Shown here: positions 9,457 through 18,437 of the stretch, one piece after another | Layout: each line of letters begins with the position of its first letter | Position numbering within the stretch: the stretch's first letter is position 1 | From: Streptomyces sp. M92 | GTDB lineage: Bacteria > Actinomycetota > Actinomycetes > Streptomycetales > Streptomycetaceae | Direction: 5' to 3' | NCBI RefSeq assembly: GCF_028473745.1 | Contig: NZ_CP101137.1 | Coordinates: 3,100,001-3,164,000, forward strand | Length of the DNA stretch: 64,000 nt | Program-made: the position numbers and the translations under genes | The notes under the pieces: generated by a model | What the model saw: the letters and a program-made list of their open reading frames with translations, nothing else | Database searches by the model: none | Told to the model about the DNA's origin: nothing

Positions 9457-9710
9457 CGGGAACCGCCTTCCCGGCGGGCGCGCTGGTCACGCTGCCACAG
9501 CTTGTAGGCGACCATCGTCAGCGCGGTGGAGATGATCACCCACGCCATCTGGTACCAGTAGAAGAAGGGGATGCCGATGAAGGCCGGGTCGGACTTGGCG
9601 TACGAACCGACCCAGAGCATGGCGACGAACGGTGCGAGAAGGCAGAGGCCGATGACGACGCGCACCGGCGTCACCACCGGTTCTCTGTTCTGTGGTGGGG
9701 CTTGTGACAT
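9453..9710 (-). CDS. DUF3311 small membrane protein
   Basis: An 85-residue protein with two predicted membrane helices (VVIGLCLLAPFVAMLWVGSY and FFYWYQMAWVIISTALTMVAYKLW) and a basic tail. DUF3311 proteins are regularly encoded just before SSS symporters and are probably accessory subunits; the four-base overlap with the next gene supports a common operon. GGGACGGAG lies upstream of the ATG at 9710. Confidence 0.8.
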   Translation of the reverse strand: MSQAPPQNREPVVTPVRVVIGLCLLAPFVAMLWVGSYAKSDPAFIGIPFFYWYQMAWVIISTALTMVAYKLWQRDQRARREGGSR

Positions 9711-9840
9711 GCGGCGGCTCCGTCCCCTCGCTGATCACCTCGTGGCAGTGCGCACGAAATGTAGGTGACGGGTTCAGGACAGCGGAAGCCCTCGTCCGTA
9801 TATCGGTCCTCAAACGCAATGTCGGGGGCCTGTGGGCGGG

Positions 9841-10647
<807 letters not shown>

Positions 10648-10743
10648 CTATCCCTGTCGGCCACGGCTCACATCGTGGCACGGCTCCGCGCCGGCATGGT
10701 CCGGCACGCTCCGTGATCCCTTCTGTATACCTCCGGGACCGTT

Positions 10744-10759
10744 GTTGGTCTAGTCCACA
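10744..10759 (+). promoter_or_regulatory. DasR box (dre) near dasR
   Basis: GTTGGTCTAGTCCACA contains 11 of the 12 core bases TGGTCTAGACCA. It is 133 bases upstream of the dasR start, on the dasR side of the dasR-dasA gap (10612-11064), suggesting autoregulation. Confidence 0.7.
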
Positions 10760-10933
10760 GCGCCGCTGGACGGTGCTGGTACGCGCGTTCGGAACCGTAC
10801 CCGCATGTCATTCGATGGGCAGTGGTACACCCGGTCCCGGTCCGTCCGATCTGTCGCTTGCGCAATGAAAGGTCCCTGCATATCTCGGTCGCATCACGGA
10901 CGCCGGGAGCGTGGTTGAACACCCTTGACAGCC

Positions 10934-10985
10934 CTATTGGTCTGGGCCAAGCTCCCCGTACTGGTCTACACCATTGGTCCAGGTC
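10934..10985 (+). promoter_or_regulatory. dasA promoter region with clustered dre boxes
   Basis: ACTGGTCTACACCATT at 10960-10975 matches 14 of 16 bases of the consensus ACTGGTCTAGACCAGT. Two weaker copies flank it: ATTGGTCTGGGCCAAG at about 10935 and ATTGGTCCAGGTCC at about 10973. A TTGACA at 10924-10929 with CAAGCT 18 bases later could be the dasA promoter, placing a dre-like copy in the spacer. The main box is about 90 bases from the dasA start. Confidence 0.75.
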
Positions 10986-11064
10986 CCGGCCCCAGGAGCG
11001 GTACGCGTTCACGCTTGAACCGCAGGGAGGCAGGGGGGTTTGTGGCATCCCTGAGGAGGGTGGC

Positions 11065-12369
11065 GTGAAGCGCAAGCTGATAGCCGCGATCGGTATCGCG
11101 GGCATGATGGCATCCGTCGCGGCGTGCGGGGGCTCCGACGACAACGGTTCGTCCAACCAGGACCCGAAGGACCGCAAGGGCGAACTCACCGTCTGGCTCA
11201 TGGTGGACGCCCAGAGCAGCTGGCCGGAACTGGTCAAGCAGGCCAATGACGAGTTCAACAAGAAGTACCCCGGCGTCAAGGTCAACGTCCAGTACCAGCA
11301 GTGGGCGGACAAGACCAAGAAGCTCGACGCAGCCCTGTCCGGCGACTCGTTCCCCGATGTGGTCGAGCTCGGCAACACCGAGACGATGACCTACATTCTC
11401 AATGGTGCCCTCGGCGAGGTCGACGCCAAGAAGTACGACAACTCGGACACTTGGATTGACGGTCTCGAGGACACCTGCACGTACGAGGGCAAGCTGTACT
11501 GCGTTCCGTACTACGCGGGTGCCCGCGTCGCCGTCTACAACAAGGACATGTTCAAGGCCGGCACCGGGTCGGACAAGCTGCCGACGACCGAGGCGGACCT
11601 GCTCAAGGCCCTCGACAAGGTCCAGAACAAGTACAAGGCGGACAACGCCTTCTCGGCGCTGTACCTGCCGGGCCGCTACTGGTACGCCGCCATGTCCTAC
11701 GTGGCCGCGTACGGCGGCGAGATCGCCAAGTACGACGAGGGCAGCAAGGAGTGGAAGGCCACCCTGTCGACGCCGGAGGCGCAGAAGGGCATCCAGCACT
11801 TCATCGACCTGGTCAAGAAGTACAACCACGGCGACCAGACCAAGGACGAGCAGGACCACGCCAACGTCATGGCCAACGAGAAGACGGCCCTGCTCTACGG
11901 CAACGCCTGGGAGGCCGGCAGCGTCGTCGACTCGAAGACGAACGGCAACCCGAAGCTGGAAGGCAAGATCGCCACCGCGGGCATGCCCGGCCCGAACGGC
12001 AAGGCGCTGCCCTCCTTCATCGGCGGTTCCGACCTGGCCACCATCGCCAAGTCCGACCAGCAGGACATGGCGCAGGACTGGATCTCGCTGTTCACCAACG
12101 AGAAGTCCCAGGCCGCGCGGGCCGAGAAGGACATCCTGCCCAACAACACCAAGCAGCTGGAGCCGCTGAAGGCCAATCCGGACACCGCCCCGGTCGCCAA
12201 CGCGGTCCCCGACGCCTGGTTCACCCCGATCGCCCCCGGCTGGGCCGCGATCGAGAAGAAGGAAACGCTCGAGACGATGCTGCTCGACATCCTCAAGGGC
12301 AAGTCGGTCGCCGACGCCACCAAGGCGGCGGACGCGGAGATCAACTCGTTGATCAACGAGAGCGCCTGA
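11065..12369 (+). CDS. dasA: DasA, chitobiose/GlcNAc ABC transporter lipoprotein
   Basis: Extracellular substrate-binding lipoprotein of the chitobiose importer, 434 residues. The signal peptide (VKRKLIAAIGIAGMMASVAAC) ends in a lipobox with the lipidated Cys at residue 21, followed by a Ser/Asp-rich linker. The mature part is a family 1 sugar-binding protein (LTVWLMVDAQSSWPELVKQ, FPDVVELGNTETM). The GTG start at 11065 has GAGGAGGG five bases upstream and gives a proper signal sequence. The in-frame extension back to 10822 runs through the DasR boxes and is not coding. Heads the dasABC operon under DasR. Confidence 0.95.
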   Translation: MKRKLIAAIGIAGMMASVAACGGSDDNGSSNQDPKDRKGELTVWLMVDAQSSWPELVKQANDEFNKKYPGVKVNVQYQQWADKTKKLDAALSGDSFPDVVELGNTETMTYILNGALGEVDAKKYDNSDTWIDGLEDTCTYEGKLYCVPYYAGARVAVYNKDMFKAGTGSDKLPTTEADLLKALDKVQNKYKADNAFSALYLPGRYWYAAMSYVAAYGGEIAKYDEGSKEWKATLSTPEAQKGIQHFIDLVKKYNHGDQTKDEQDHANVMANEKTALLYGNAWEAGSVVDSKTNGNPKLEGKIATAGMPGPNGKALPSFIGGSDLATIAKSDQQDMAQDWISLFTNEKSQAARAEKDILPNNTKQLEPLKANPDTAPVANAVPDAWFTPIAPGWAAIEKKETLETMLLDILKGKSVADATKAADAEINSLINESA

Positions 12370-12507
12370 GCCTCCCCGCTCGACTCCCGTTGACCTCCGG
12401 TGCCTTGTCCGGCCACGCGGCCGGGCAGGGCCGGTTGGGTGGCCGGCCGCCTGACGCGGACCGGCCACCGCTCCGATGCAGAACCCTTCGAACGGAAGGC
12501 CAGCACA

Positions 12508-13500
12508 GTGAGTGCCGCCGACATCAAGACCGCCGGCCCGGAGGTGCCCGCCCCGCGGCCACCCGCCGGTGACGGCCCGGCACCGTCCGCACCCCGGCGA
12601 AGCCGGTGGACGAACGGGCCCCTGCTGCCCTATCTCCTGATCGCACCGGCCGCTGTGGCACTCGCCGCGGTGTTCCTCTGGCCGCTGATCAAGACAGTGA
12701 TCATGTCCTTCCAGGACGTGGGCAGACGGGAACTGTGGACCGGCCAGGCCGCCGAGTGGGTGGGCTTGGAGCAGTTCACCAACATCCTGGGCGAGGGCGA
12801 GTTCTACGACGTCCTGTGGCGCACTGTCCTGTTCATGGTCGTATGCGTCGTCACCACCATGGCCATCGGGCTCTTCCTAGCCCACTCCATGCAGCGCATG
12901 ACCAAGGCCGTGCGGCTGCTGCTGACCGGCGCGCTCATCGCCGCCTGGTCACTGCCGCTGCTCGTTGCCACCTCGATCTTCCGCTGGTTCGCCGACTCCG
13001 ACTACGGCGTCGCCAACATGGTGCTGACCGAGTACCTCGGTCTCGACTTCCAGGGCCACAACTGGTTCCTCGACCCCAAACAGGGCTTCGTCGTGATCGG
13101 CGCCGTGGTGGTGTGGGGTGCGGTGCCGTTCGTGGCCGTCACCCTGTACGCGGCGCTCACCCAGGTGCCCGCCGAGCTGGAGGAGGCGGCGGAACTCGAC
13201 GGCGCCGGACGCGTGGGCGTCTTCCGGTACGTGACCTGGCCCGTCATCAAGCCGGTCTTCCAGATGGTCGCCACGCTCTCCGTGATCTGGGACTTCAACG
13301 TCTTCGGCCAGGTCTTCCTGATGCGCGGCAACAAGCCTGAACCGGAGTACAACCTGCTCGGCCTGTACTCCTACGAGAAGGCCTTCGAGTCGAACTCCTT
13401 CAGCCAGGGCGCCGCCATCGCGCTGATCACCGTGCTGCTCCTGTCCGGCGTGGCCGTCTACTACCTGCGCCAGCTGATCAAGATCGGAGACGTCGAGTGA
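12508..13500 (+). CDS. dasB: DasB, sugar ABC transporter permease
   Basis: 330-residue inner-membrane permease with six predicted helices after a Pro-rich cytoplasmic tail of about 40 residues. The EAA loop that contacts the ATPase is ELEEAAELDGAGRVGVFRY. The GTG at 12508 has GGAAGG 9-14 bases upstream. The stop overlaps the start of dasC by four bases. No ATPase is encoded in the operon, in line with use of the shared ATPase MsiK in Streptomyces. Confidence 0.93.
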   Translation: MSAADIKTAGPEVPAPRPPAGDGPAPSAPRRSRWTNGPLLPYLLIAPAAVALAAVFLWPLIKTVIMSFQDVGRRELWTGQAAEWVGLEQFTNILGEGEFYDVLWRTVLFMVVCVVTTMAIGLFLAHSMQRMTKAVRLLLTGALIAAWSLPLLVATSIFRWFADSDYGVANMVLTEYLGLDFQGHNWFLDPKQGFVVIGAVVVWGAVPFVAVTLYAALTQVPAELEEAAELDGAGRVGVFRYVTWPVIKPVFQMVATLSVIWDFNVFGQVFLMRGNKPEPEYNLLGLYSYEKAFESNSFSQGAAIALITVLLLSGVAVYYLRQLIKIGDVE

Positions 13501-14393
13501 GCACCACGACCGCCACGACCGCCCCGGGCGCGACGGAGCCCGCGCTCGAGACCGCCCTGCGGCCCGACCGCAAGAAGCACAGCCGGCACCTCTACAACCT
13601 CGTGGGGCTTGTCTCCTTCGTGGTGATGGCTTTCCCGGTGTACTGGCTGGTGATCAGCGCCCTGCGTCCCAACCACGAGATCCGGTCCTACGACCAGACG
13701 CTGTGGCCGTCGTCCCTCACCCTGGACAACTTCTCCCGGGCGATCGACGCACCCAATTTCGGCACCGCGATCCAGTCCAGCCTCATCATCTGTGTGACCG
13801 CGGTCGTCGGCGCGATGATCCTCTCCACGGTCGCCGCCTTCGCAATCGGGCGCTTCCGGTTCGCCGGCCGCAAGGTCTTCATGATCATCCTGCTGCTGGT
13901 GCAGCTGCTGCCACCGACCACCATGCTCATCCCCCTCTACATCCAGCTGAACGACCTGGGAGCGATCAACGAGTACTGGGGCGTGATCATCATCTACCTC
14001 GTCTCCACGCTGCCGTTCGCGACCTGGATGATCCGCGGCTTCGTCGTGAACATCCCCAAGGAGCTGGAAGAGGCCGCGATGGTGGACGGCTGCTCCCGCA
14101 TGGGCGCCTTCTGGCGGGTGATCTTCCCGCTGCTTGCCCCCGGACTGGCGGCCGCGTCGATCTTCTCCCTGATCAACGCGTGGAACGAGTACCTGCTCGC
14201 CTACATCGTGCTGCAGGACAACGACAAGTACACGCTCAACGTGTGGCTGATGAACTTCACCACCGACCGCGGAACCGACTACGGCGCGCTCATGGCCGCC
14301 TCGACACTGATCGCGATACCGGTCGTCGCGTTCTTCATGCTCGTGCAGAAGAAGATGGCAGCCGGTCTCACCTCCGGCGCCGTGAAGGGATAA
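13497..14393 (+). CDS. dasC: DasC, sugar ABC transporter permease
   Basis: Second permease of the chitobiose importer, 298 residues, with six membrane segments and an EAA loop (ELEEAAMVDGCSRMGAFW). The GTG start overlaps the dasB stop (GTGA), so the two partners are made in equal amounts. It ends in the usual short basic C terminus (SGAVKG). Confidence 0.93.
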   Translation: MSTTTATTAPGATEPALETALRPDRKKHSRHLYNLVGLVSFVVMAFPVYWLVISALRPNHEIRSYDQTLWPSSLTLDNFSRAIDAPNFGTAIQSSLIICVTAVVGAMILSTVAAFAIGRFRFAGRKVFMIILLLVQLLPPTTMLIPLYIQLNDLGAINEYWGVIIIYLVSTLPFATWMIRGFVVNIPKELEEAAMVDGCSRMGAFWRVIFPLLAPGLAAASIFSLINAWNEYLLAYIVLQDNDKYTLNVWLMNFTTDRGTDYGALMAASTLIAIPVVAFFMLVQKKMAAGLTSGAVKG

Positions 14394-14401
14394 CGCCACC
14401 G

Positions 14402-15892
14402 ATGACCACCATCGCCAGGGCCACCGACACCCTCACGCGCGACGCGCTCGCGGTCCTCCAGCCCGGCTTCACCGGAACCACCGCGCCCGACTGGCTGCTG
14501 CGCCGCCTCGACGAGGGCTTGGCCTCCGTCGCCCTGTTCGGGCGCAACGTCAGCACACCCGAGCAGGTGGCCGCGCTGACCGCGCAGCTGCGCGCCGGGC
14601 GCGAGGACGTCCTCGTCGCCATCGACGAGGAGGGCGGCGACGTCACCCGCCTGGAGGTGCGCACCGGCTCCTCCTTCCCCGGCAACCTCGCCCTCGGCGC
14701 GGTGGACGACGTCGGGCTCACCCGCGAGGTGGCCGCGGAACTGGGCCGCCGGCTCGCGGACTGCGGGGTCAACCTCAACTGGGCCCCGTCCGCCGACGTG
14801 AACTCCAACCCGGACAACCCGGTGATCGGCGTGCGCTCCTTCGGCGCCGGCACCGACCTGGTCGCCCGGCACACCGCCGCGTACGTCACCGGCCTGCAGT
14901 CGTCCGGCGTGGCCGCCTGCACCAAGCACTTCCCCGGACACGGTGACACGGCCGTCGACTCCCACCACGCCGTGCCGCGCATCGACGCGGACGGCGACGT
15001 GCTCGCCGCACGCGACCTGGTCCCCTTCCGCGCGGCCATCGCCGCCGGCAGCCGTGCGGTGATGAGCGCCCACATCCTGGCCCCGGCGCTGGACCCGGAC
15101 CGTCCGGCAACGTTGTCCCGGCGCGTCCTCACCGACCTGCTCCGCGACGAGCTGGGCTACCAGGGCCTGATCGTCACCGACGGCATCGAGATGCGGGCCA
15201 TCGCCGGCACGTACGGCATCGAACGCGGCAGCGTACTGGCCATCGCCGCCGGCGCCGACGCGATCTGCGTGGGCGGCGGGCTCTCCGACGAGGACACGGT
15301 ACGGCGGCTGAGCGACGCCCTGGTCGCGGCCGTCCGCTCGGGCGAGCTGCCCGAGGAGCGCCTGGCCGACGCCGCCGAACGCGTCCGTGCCCTGGCCGGC
15401 TGGGCGGCGGCGAACCGTCCGGACGGCCGGGCCCGGGACACCGCCGACACCGAGGTGGGCCTGCGTGCCGCCCGCCGCGCCCTGCGGCTCACCGGCGCCG
15501 ACGGCTTCACACCGCTCACCGAGCCGCCGTACGTCGCCGCGCTGACGCCGGTCGCGAACATCGCGGTCGGCGACGAGACGCCCTGGGGCATCGCCGCCGA
15601 GCTCTCCCGTCTGCTCCCCGGGACGGAGACCGGCAGCTTCACCGGCCCGGACGCCGGGGGAGAGGTGCTGGCCGCCGCCGGGAAGCGCCGGATCGTGGCC
15701 GTCGTCCGCGACGAGCACCGGCACCCCTGGATGGCGGCGGCCCTGGACACGCTGCTGGCGGCCCGCCCAGACACGCTCGTGGTCGAGATGGGCGTCCCCC
15801 GCGCCGAGCCCCGCGGCTCCCTCCACCTGGCCACCCACGGCGCGGCCCGTGTCTGCGGCCGTGCGGCGGCGGAGGCCGTCGCGGGCGCGTAG
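14402..15892 (+). CDS. dasD: DasD, family 3 beta-N-acetylglucosaminidase
   Basis: 496-residue cytoplasmic glycoside hydrolase that cleaves imported chitobiose to GlcNAc. The GH3 signature with the general-acid His/Asp pair is KHFPGHGDTAVDSHH. The nucleophile Asp lies in IVTDGIEMRAI. No signal peptide is present, matching an intracellular role after DasABC import. The ATG at 14402 is eight bases after the dasC stop, so it belongs to the same transcript. A 21-bp hairpin follows immediately. Residues after about 370 form the less conserved C-terminal domain common in actinobacterial NagZ-like enzymes. Confidence 0.9.
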   Translation: MTTIARATDTLTRDALAVLQPGFTGTTAPDWLLRRLDEGLASVALFGRNVSTPEQVAALTAQLRAGREDVLVAIDEEGGDVTRLEVRTGSSFPGNLALGAVDDVGLTREVAAELGRRLADCGVNLNWAPSADVNSNPDNPVIGVRSFGAGTDLVARHTAAYVTGLQSSGVAACTKHFPGHGDTAVDSHHAVPRIDADGDVLAARDLVPFRAAIAAGSRAVMSAHILAPALDPDRPATLSRRVLTDLLRDELGYQGLIVTDGIEMRAIAGTYGIERGSVLAIAAGADAICVGGGLSDEDTVRRLSDALVAAVRSGELPEERLADAAERVRALAGWAAANRPDGRARDTADTEVGLRAARRALRLTGADGFTPLTEPPYVAALTPVANIAVGDETPWGIAAELSRLLPGTETGSFTGPDAGGEVLAAAGKRRIVAVVRDEHRHPWMAAALDTLLAARPDTLVVEMGVPRAEPRGSLHLATHGAARVCGRAAAEAVAGA

Positions 15893-15908
15893 CGCGCACG
15901 CCCACCGG

Positions 15909-15957
15909 CACGCCGAAGGCGCCGGCCCCTCGGGTGGGGGCCGGCGCCTTCGGCGTG
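15909..15957 (+). terminator. Strong terminator of the das operon
   Basis: A perfect 21-bp inverted repeat (15909-15929 with 15937-15957) with a seven-base loop lies 17 bases past the dasD stop. There is no T-run, as is usual for streptomycete terminators. Confidence 0.8.
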
Positions 15958-15959
15958 AC

Positions 15960-16105
15960 CGGGTGCTCGGCGGTGGGGTGGGTGGGGTGCGTGGAACCCT
16001 GCGGGGCGTGGTGTTCGGCGGTGCGGTGGGACGGGTGTCTCAGGCCGTGGGGGGCGGGCGCTTGACGGTGCGGTGGCGGGTGTGTCAGGTGCTGGGGGGG
16101 GGAGC
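15960..16105 (+). repeat. Degenerate tandem repeats of about 48 bp, G-rich strand
   Basis: Three imperfect units begin near 15960, 16010 and 16058. Each reads approximately (T/C)GGCGGTGCGGTGG, then a GTGT(C)TCAGG-like middle, then a run of five or more Gs. The plus strand is strongly G-biased and has many GGG runs. It lies in the 720-base gap between dasD and nagB. Confidence 0.6.
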
Positions 16106-16543
16106 GCCATCGCGGCGGCCCCCGTCCGGCGGGGCGGGAGTCCGGTGGCGCGGAGGGGCGTTGCGGTGTGGGGGACGTTGCGGTGTTGCGTGGCATCGGG
16201 GTCGTGTCCCTGAGTAGGCACTGGCGAACGCTGCCCAGCCCGCCGTCGCACGGTCCCGAACCCGCCGTGTCCGACCTCCGCCACTCGGGACCGGACATGC
16301 CGGTCCGCCGGGACGGCGAGGCGCACCGCCCGCAGGGCCGGAGAAGGGAGCTGCCCGCCGGGGGAGCAGGGAGTCGCCTGCCAGGGGCGAGGGCGAGGGC
16401 GAGGGGCGAGGCGAGGGAGGGGGGCGCTGCCCGCCGACGGAGTGCCAAAGCGCCCACCGGGGCGGCGAACGGGCACCCACCGGGACGGCGGAGGCGCCAC
16501 CCGTCGGGACGGCGTAGAACGCGTTGCGGGGCCGGAGACGACG
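16106..16543. other. Non-coding gap between dasD and nagB
   Basis: No frame here has a credible start or codon pattern. The sequence contains short GC-rich motif copies (CACCGGGACGGCG-like units near 16476-16516) and a GAGGGC microsatellite near 16385-16412. I see no promoter or RNA gene. Confidence 0.5.
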
Positions 16544-16574
16544 GAGGGCGCCGTCCACCCAGGACGGCGCCCTC
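16544..16574 (-). terminator. Terminator of nagB
   Basis: A 13-bp perfect inverted repeat (16544-16556 with 16562-16574, five-base loop) lies 39 bases beyond the nagB stop codon. Confidence 0.75.
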
Positions 16575-16612
16575 TCCGCACGCGGCTGTCCGGTGCGTGG
16601 GACCGGGTGCGC

Positions 16613-17398
16613 TCAGATTCCCTGCCAGTCGGGCTTGTGCGCGTACGTGTGCCGGAAATAGTCGGCGAGCTTCAGCTTGGCGGCGGCGGCCTCGTCGACG
16701 ACGACCGTGGCGTGCGGGTGGAGCTGGAGCGCGGACGCCGGGCACACGGCGGCGACCGGCCCCTCGACGCTCGCGGCCACCGCGTCCGCCTTGCCCTCGC
16801 CGGTGGCGAGCAGCACCACGTGCCGGGCTTCCAGGATGGTGCCGATGCCCTGCGTGATCACGTGGTGCGGCACCTGGTCGATGTCACCGTCGAAGAAACG
16901 CGCGTTGTCGACGCGGGTCTGCTCGGTGAGCGTCTTGATCCGGGTCCGGGAGGCGAGCGAGGAACACGGCTCGTTGAAGCCGATGTGCCCGTCCGTCCCG
17001 ATCCCCAGCAGCTGGAGGTCAACGCCGCCGGCCGCGCCGAGCGCCTTGTCGTACGCCTCGCACGCGTCCTGCACGTCCGCCGCCGTGCCGTCGGGACCCA
17101 TGAACGCGTCCATACCGATGCCCAGCGGCTCGAGCACCTCGCGCCGCAGCACCGAGCGGTACGACTCCGGATGCTCGGCCGGGAGCCCCACGTACTCGTC
17201 GAGCTGGGCGATCCGCGCCCGCGCGGCGTCCACGGCACCCGAGCGCACCTTTGCCGTCAGCGCCTCGTACACCGGCAGCGGCGTCGAGCCGGTGGCCACC
17301 CCGAGCAGGGCGTCGGGCTTGCGCCGGAGCAACTGCGCCATGGCTTCGGCTATCAACTCGCCGCCTGCCCTGGCGTCGGGAACGATGACAACTTCCAC
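16613..17398 (-). CDS. nagB: Glucosamine-6-phosphate deaminase NagB
   Basis: Converts glucosamine-6-phosphate to fructose-6-phosphate and ammonia, the last step of GlcNAc catabolism. That substrate is also the DasR effector. The 261-residue protein has the family motifs GVATGSTPLPVYEAL (phosphate loop), LDEYVGL (catalytic Asp), and GIGTDGHIGFNEP with the ring-opening His. The GTG start at 17398 fits the usual MEVVIVPDA N terminus. A DasR box sits 50 bases upstream. It converges on the das operon, each side with its own terminator. Confidence 0.95.
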   Translation of the reverse strand: MEVVIVPDARAGGELIAEAMAQLLRRKPDALLGVATGSTPLPVYEALTAKVRSGAVDAARARIAQLDEYVGLPAEHPESYRSVLRREVLEPLGIGMDAFMGPDGTAADVQDACEAYDKALGAAGGVDLQLLGIGTDGHIGFNEPCSSLASRTRIKTLTEQTRVDNARFFDGDIDQVPHHVITQGIGTILEARHVVLLATGEGKADAVAASVEGPVAAVCPASALQLHPHATVVVDEAAAAKLKLADYFRHTYAHKPDWQGI

Positions 17399-17449
17399 GC
17401 TTGCCTGCCGTTTCGAAGAGAGGACTCACCCGGGGCCCGGGACTGGCTA

Positions 17450-17465
17450 TGTGGTTTAGACCAAT
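17450..17465 (-). promoter_or_regulatory. DasR box (dre) of nagB
   Basis: TGTGGTTTAGACCAAT matches 12 of 16 bases of the dre consensus and 11 of the 12 core bases. It lies 52-67 bases upstream of the nagB start. DasR control of nagB is established in S. coelicolor. Confidence 0.8.
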
Positions 17466-17513
17466 CTAACAGAGCCGGGCCCCGCGGGCGCGTCGAAACG
17501 GTCGGGCGGTACG

Positions 17514-17575
17514 GTCTGGCGGTGGCGGTGGCGGTGGCGGTGGCGGTGGCGGTCTGGCGGTCTGGCGGTGGCGGT
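17514..17575 (+). repeat. GGTGGC / GGTCTGGC short tandem repeat
   Basis: Six consecutive GGTGGC-type hexamers flanked by GGTCTGGC variants fill the gap between the nagB promoter and the end of the SDR gene. The pattern is typical slippage-prone simple sequence; no open frame uses it convincingly. Confidence 0.75.
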
Positions 17576-17587
17576 CTCACGCCGGGG

Positions 17588-18340
17588 TCATGTCAGTGAA
17601 CCTCCCGTCGCGTCCACCCAGCTTCCCGTGACCCACCGGCCCTCGTGGGAGGCGAGGAACGCGACCACGTCGGCGACCTCGGCCGGGGTCCCCACCCCGC
17701 CCAGCGCGGAGAGTGCCGCCGCCCGGTCCCAGCCGTCCGTGCTCCCGTGCAGCAGCTCGGCCGTGTTGTCCGTGTCGATGACGCCGGGCGCCACCGAGTT
17801 CACCGTGATGCCCCGAGTGCCCAGCACCTTGGAGAGGTCACGCGAGAGCACGTCCAGCGCGCCCTTCGTCATCGCGTACGCCATGTTGTCCGGCATCACC
17901 GCGGTGCGGGCCAGCCCCGAGGAGATGTTGACGACCCGGCCGCCGTCGCGCAGCCGCTCCATGCCGTGCTTGAGGATGAAGAACGGTGCCTTCACGTTGA
18001 CCGCGAAGACCGCGTCGTACTCCTCCTCGCCTATCTCCCCGATGGGGCGCGTACTGCCGATCCCGGCGTTGTTCACCAGGATGTCCAGCCCGTCGGCGTG
18101 CCGGTCGAACTCCTCCCACAGCGCCTCGGCCGCTCCGGGAGCGCGCAGGTCGGCCTCGATGGCGAACGCCGAGCCGCCCGCCGCCTCGATCGCGGCGACC
18201 GTCTCCTTCGCCGCCGCCCCGTTCCGGCCGTAGTGCACGGCGACCCGGGCGCCGTCGCGGCCCAGCCGCTGCGCGATCCCTCGCCCGATGCCCCTGCTCG
18301 CTCCCGTGACGAGAGCCGTCCTGCCCCTAAGCACGCCCAT
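17588..18340 (-). CDS. SDR-family NAD(P)-dependent oxidoreductase
   Basis: 250-residue classical short-chain dehydrogenase/reductase. The cofactor motif TGASRGIGRGIAQ is near residue 12, NNAG at about 91, the catalytic Ser in NISSG and the YxxxK pair as YAMTKGA. The C-terminal WVTGSWVDATGGSLT strand is normal for FabG-like members. The substrate cannot be read from sequence. It is divergent from a TetR gene with shared operators, so it is probably that regulator's target. GGAGGGGG precedes the ATG at 18340. Confidence 0.88.
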   Translation of the reverse strand: MGVLRGRTALVTGASRGIGRGIAQRLGRDGARVAVHYGRNGAAAKETVAAIEAAGGSAFAIEADLRAPGAAEALWEEFDRHADGLDILVNNAGIGSTRPIGEIGEEEYDAVFAVNVKAPFFILKHGMERLRDGGRVVNISSGLARTAVMPDNMAYAMTKGALDVLSRDLSKVLGTRGITVNSVAPGVIDTDNTAELLHGSTDGWDRAAALSALGGVGTPAEVADVVAFLASHEGRWVTGSWVDATGGSLT

Positions 18341-18360
18341 GTCGGCGCCCCCTCCGAATT

Positions 18361-18424
18361 TATCTAGCGGTCGCTACAGAAAAGACCGTACAGCAGGCCG
18401 GCGACTTTTTTCTAGTGGTCGCTA
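18361..18424. promoter_or_regulatory. Twin operators and divergent promoters of the SDR/TetR pair
   Basis: Two copies of TCTAG(C/T)GGTCGCTA at 18363-18376 and 18411-18424 contain the near-perfect palindrome TAGCGGTCGCTA. One overlaps a TAGATA -10-like box for the SDR gene on the minus strand. The other overlaps TATAAA (18423-18428) for the TetR gene. This is the arrangement expected of a TetR repressor controlling itself and its neighbour. Confidence 0.75.
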
Positions 18425-18437
18425 TAAAATGCACTCC

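Noticed and set aside
10822..11064. N-terminal extension of dasA (in-frame ATG at 10822)
   Set aside because: It would bury the lipoprotein signal peptide and run through the DasR boxes; GTG 11065 has a proper binding site.
16085..16558. Open frames on both strands in the dasD-nagB gap
   Set aside because: Arg/Pro/Gly-rich translations, no ribosome binding sites and no domain; they exist only because stop codons are rare in this composition.
17514..17575. Short repeats considered as a CRISPR array
   Set aside because: Contiguous hexamers without spacers; no cas genes in the window.
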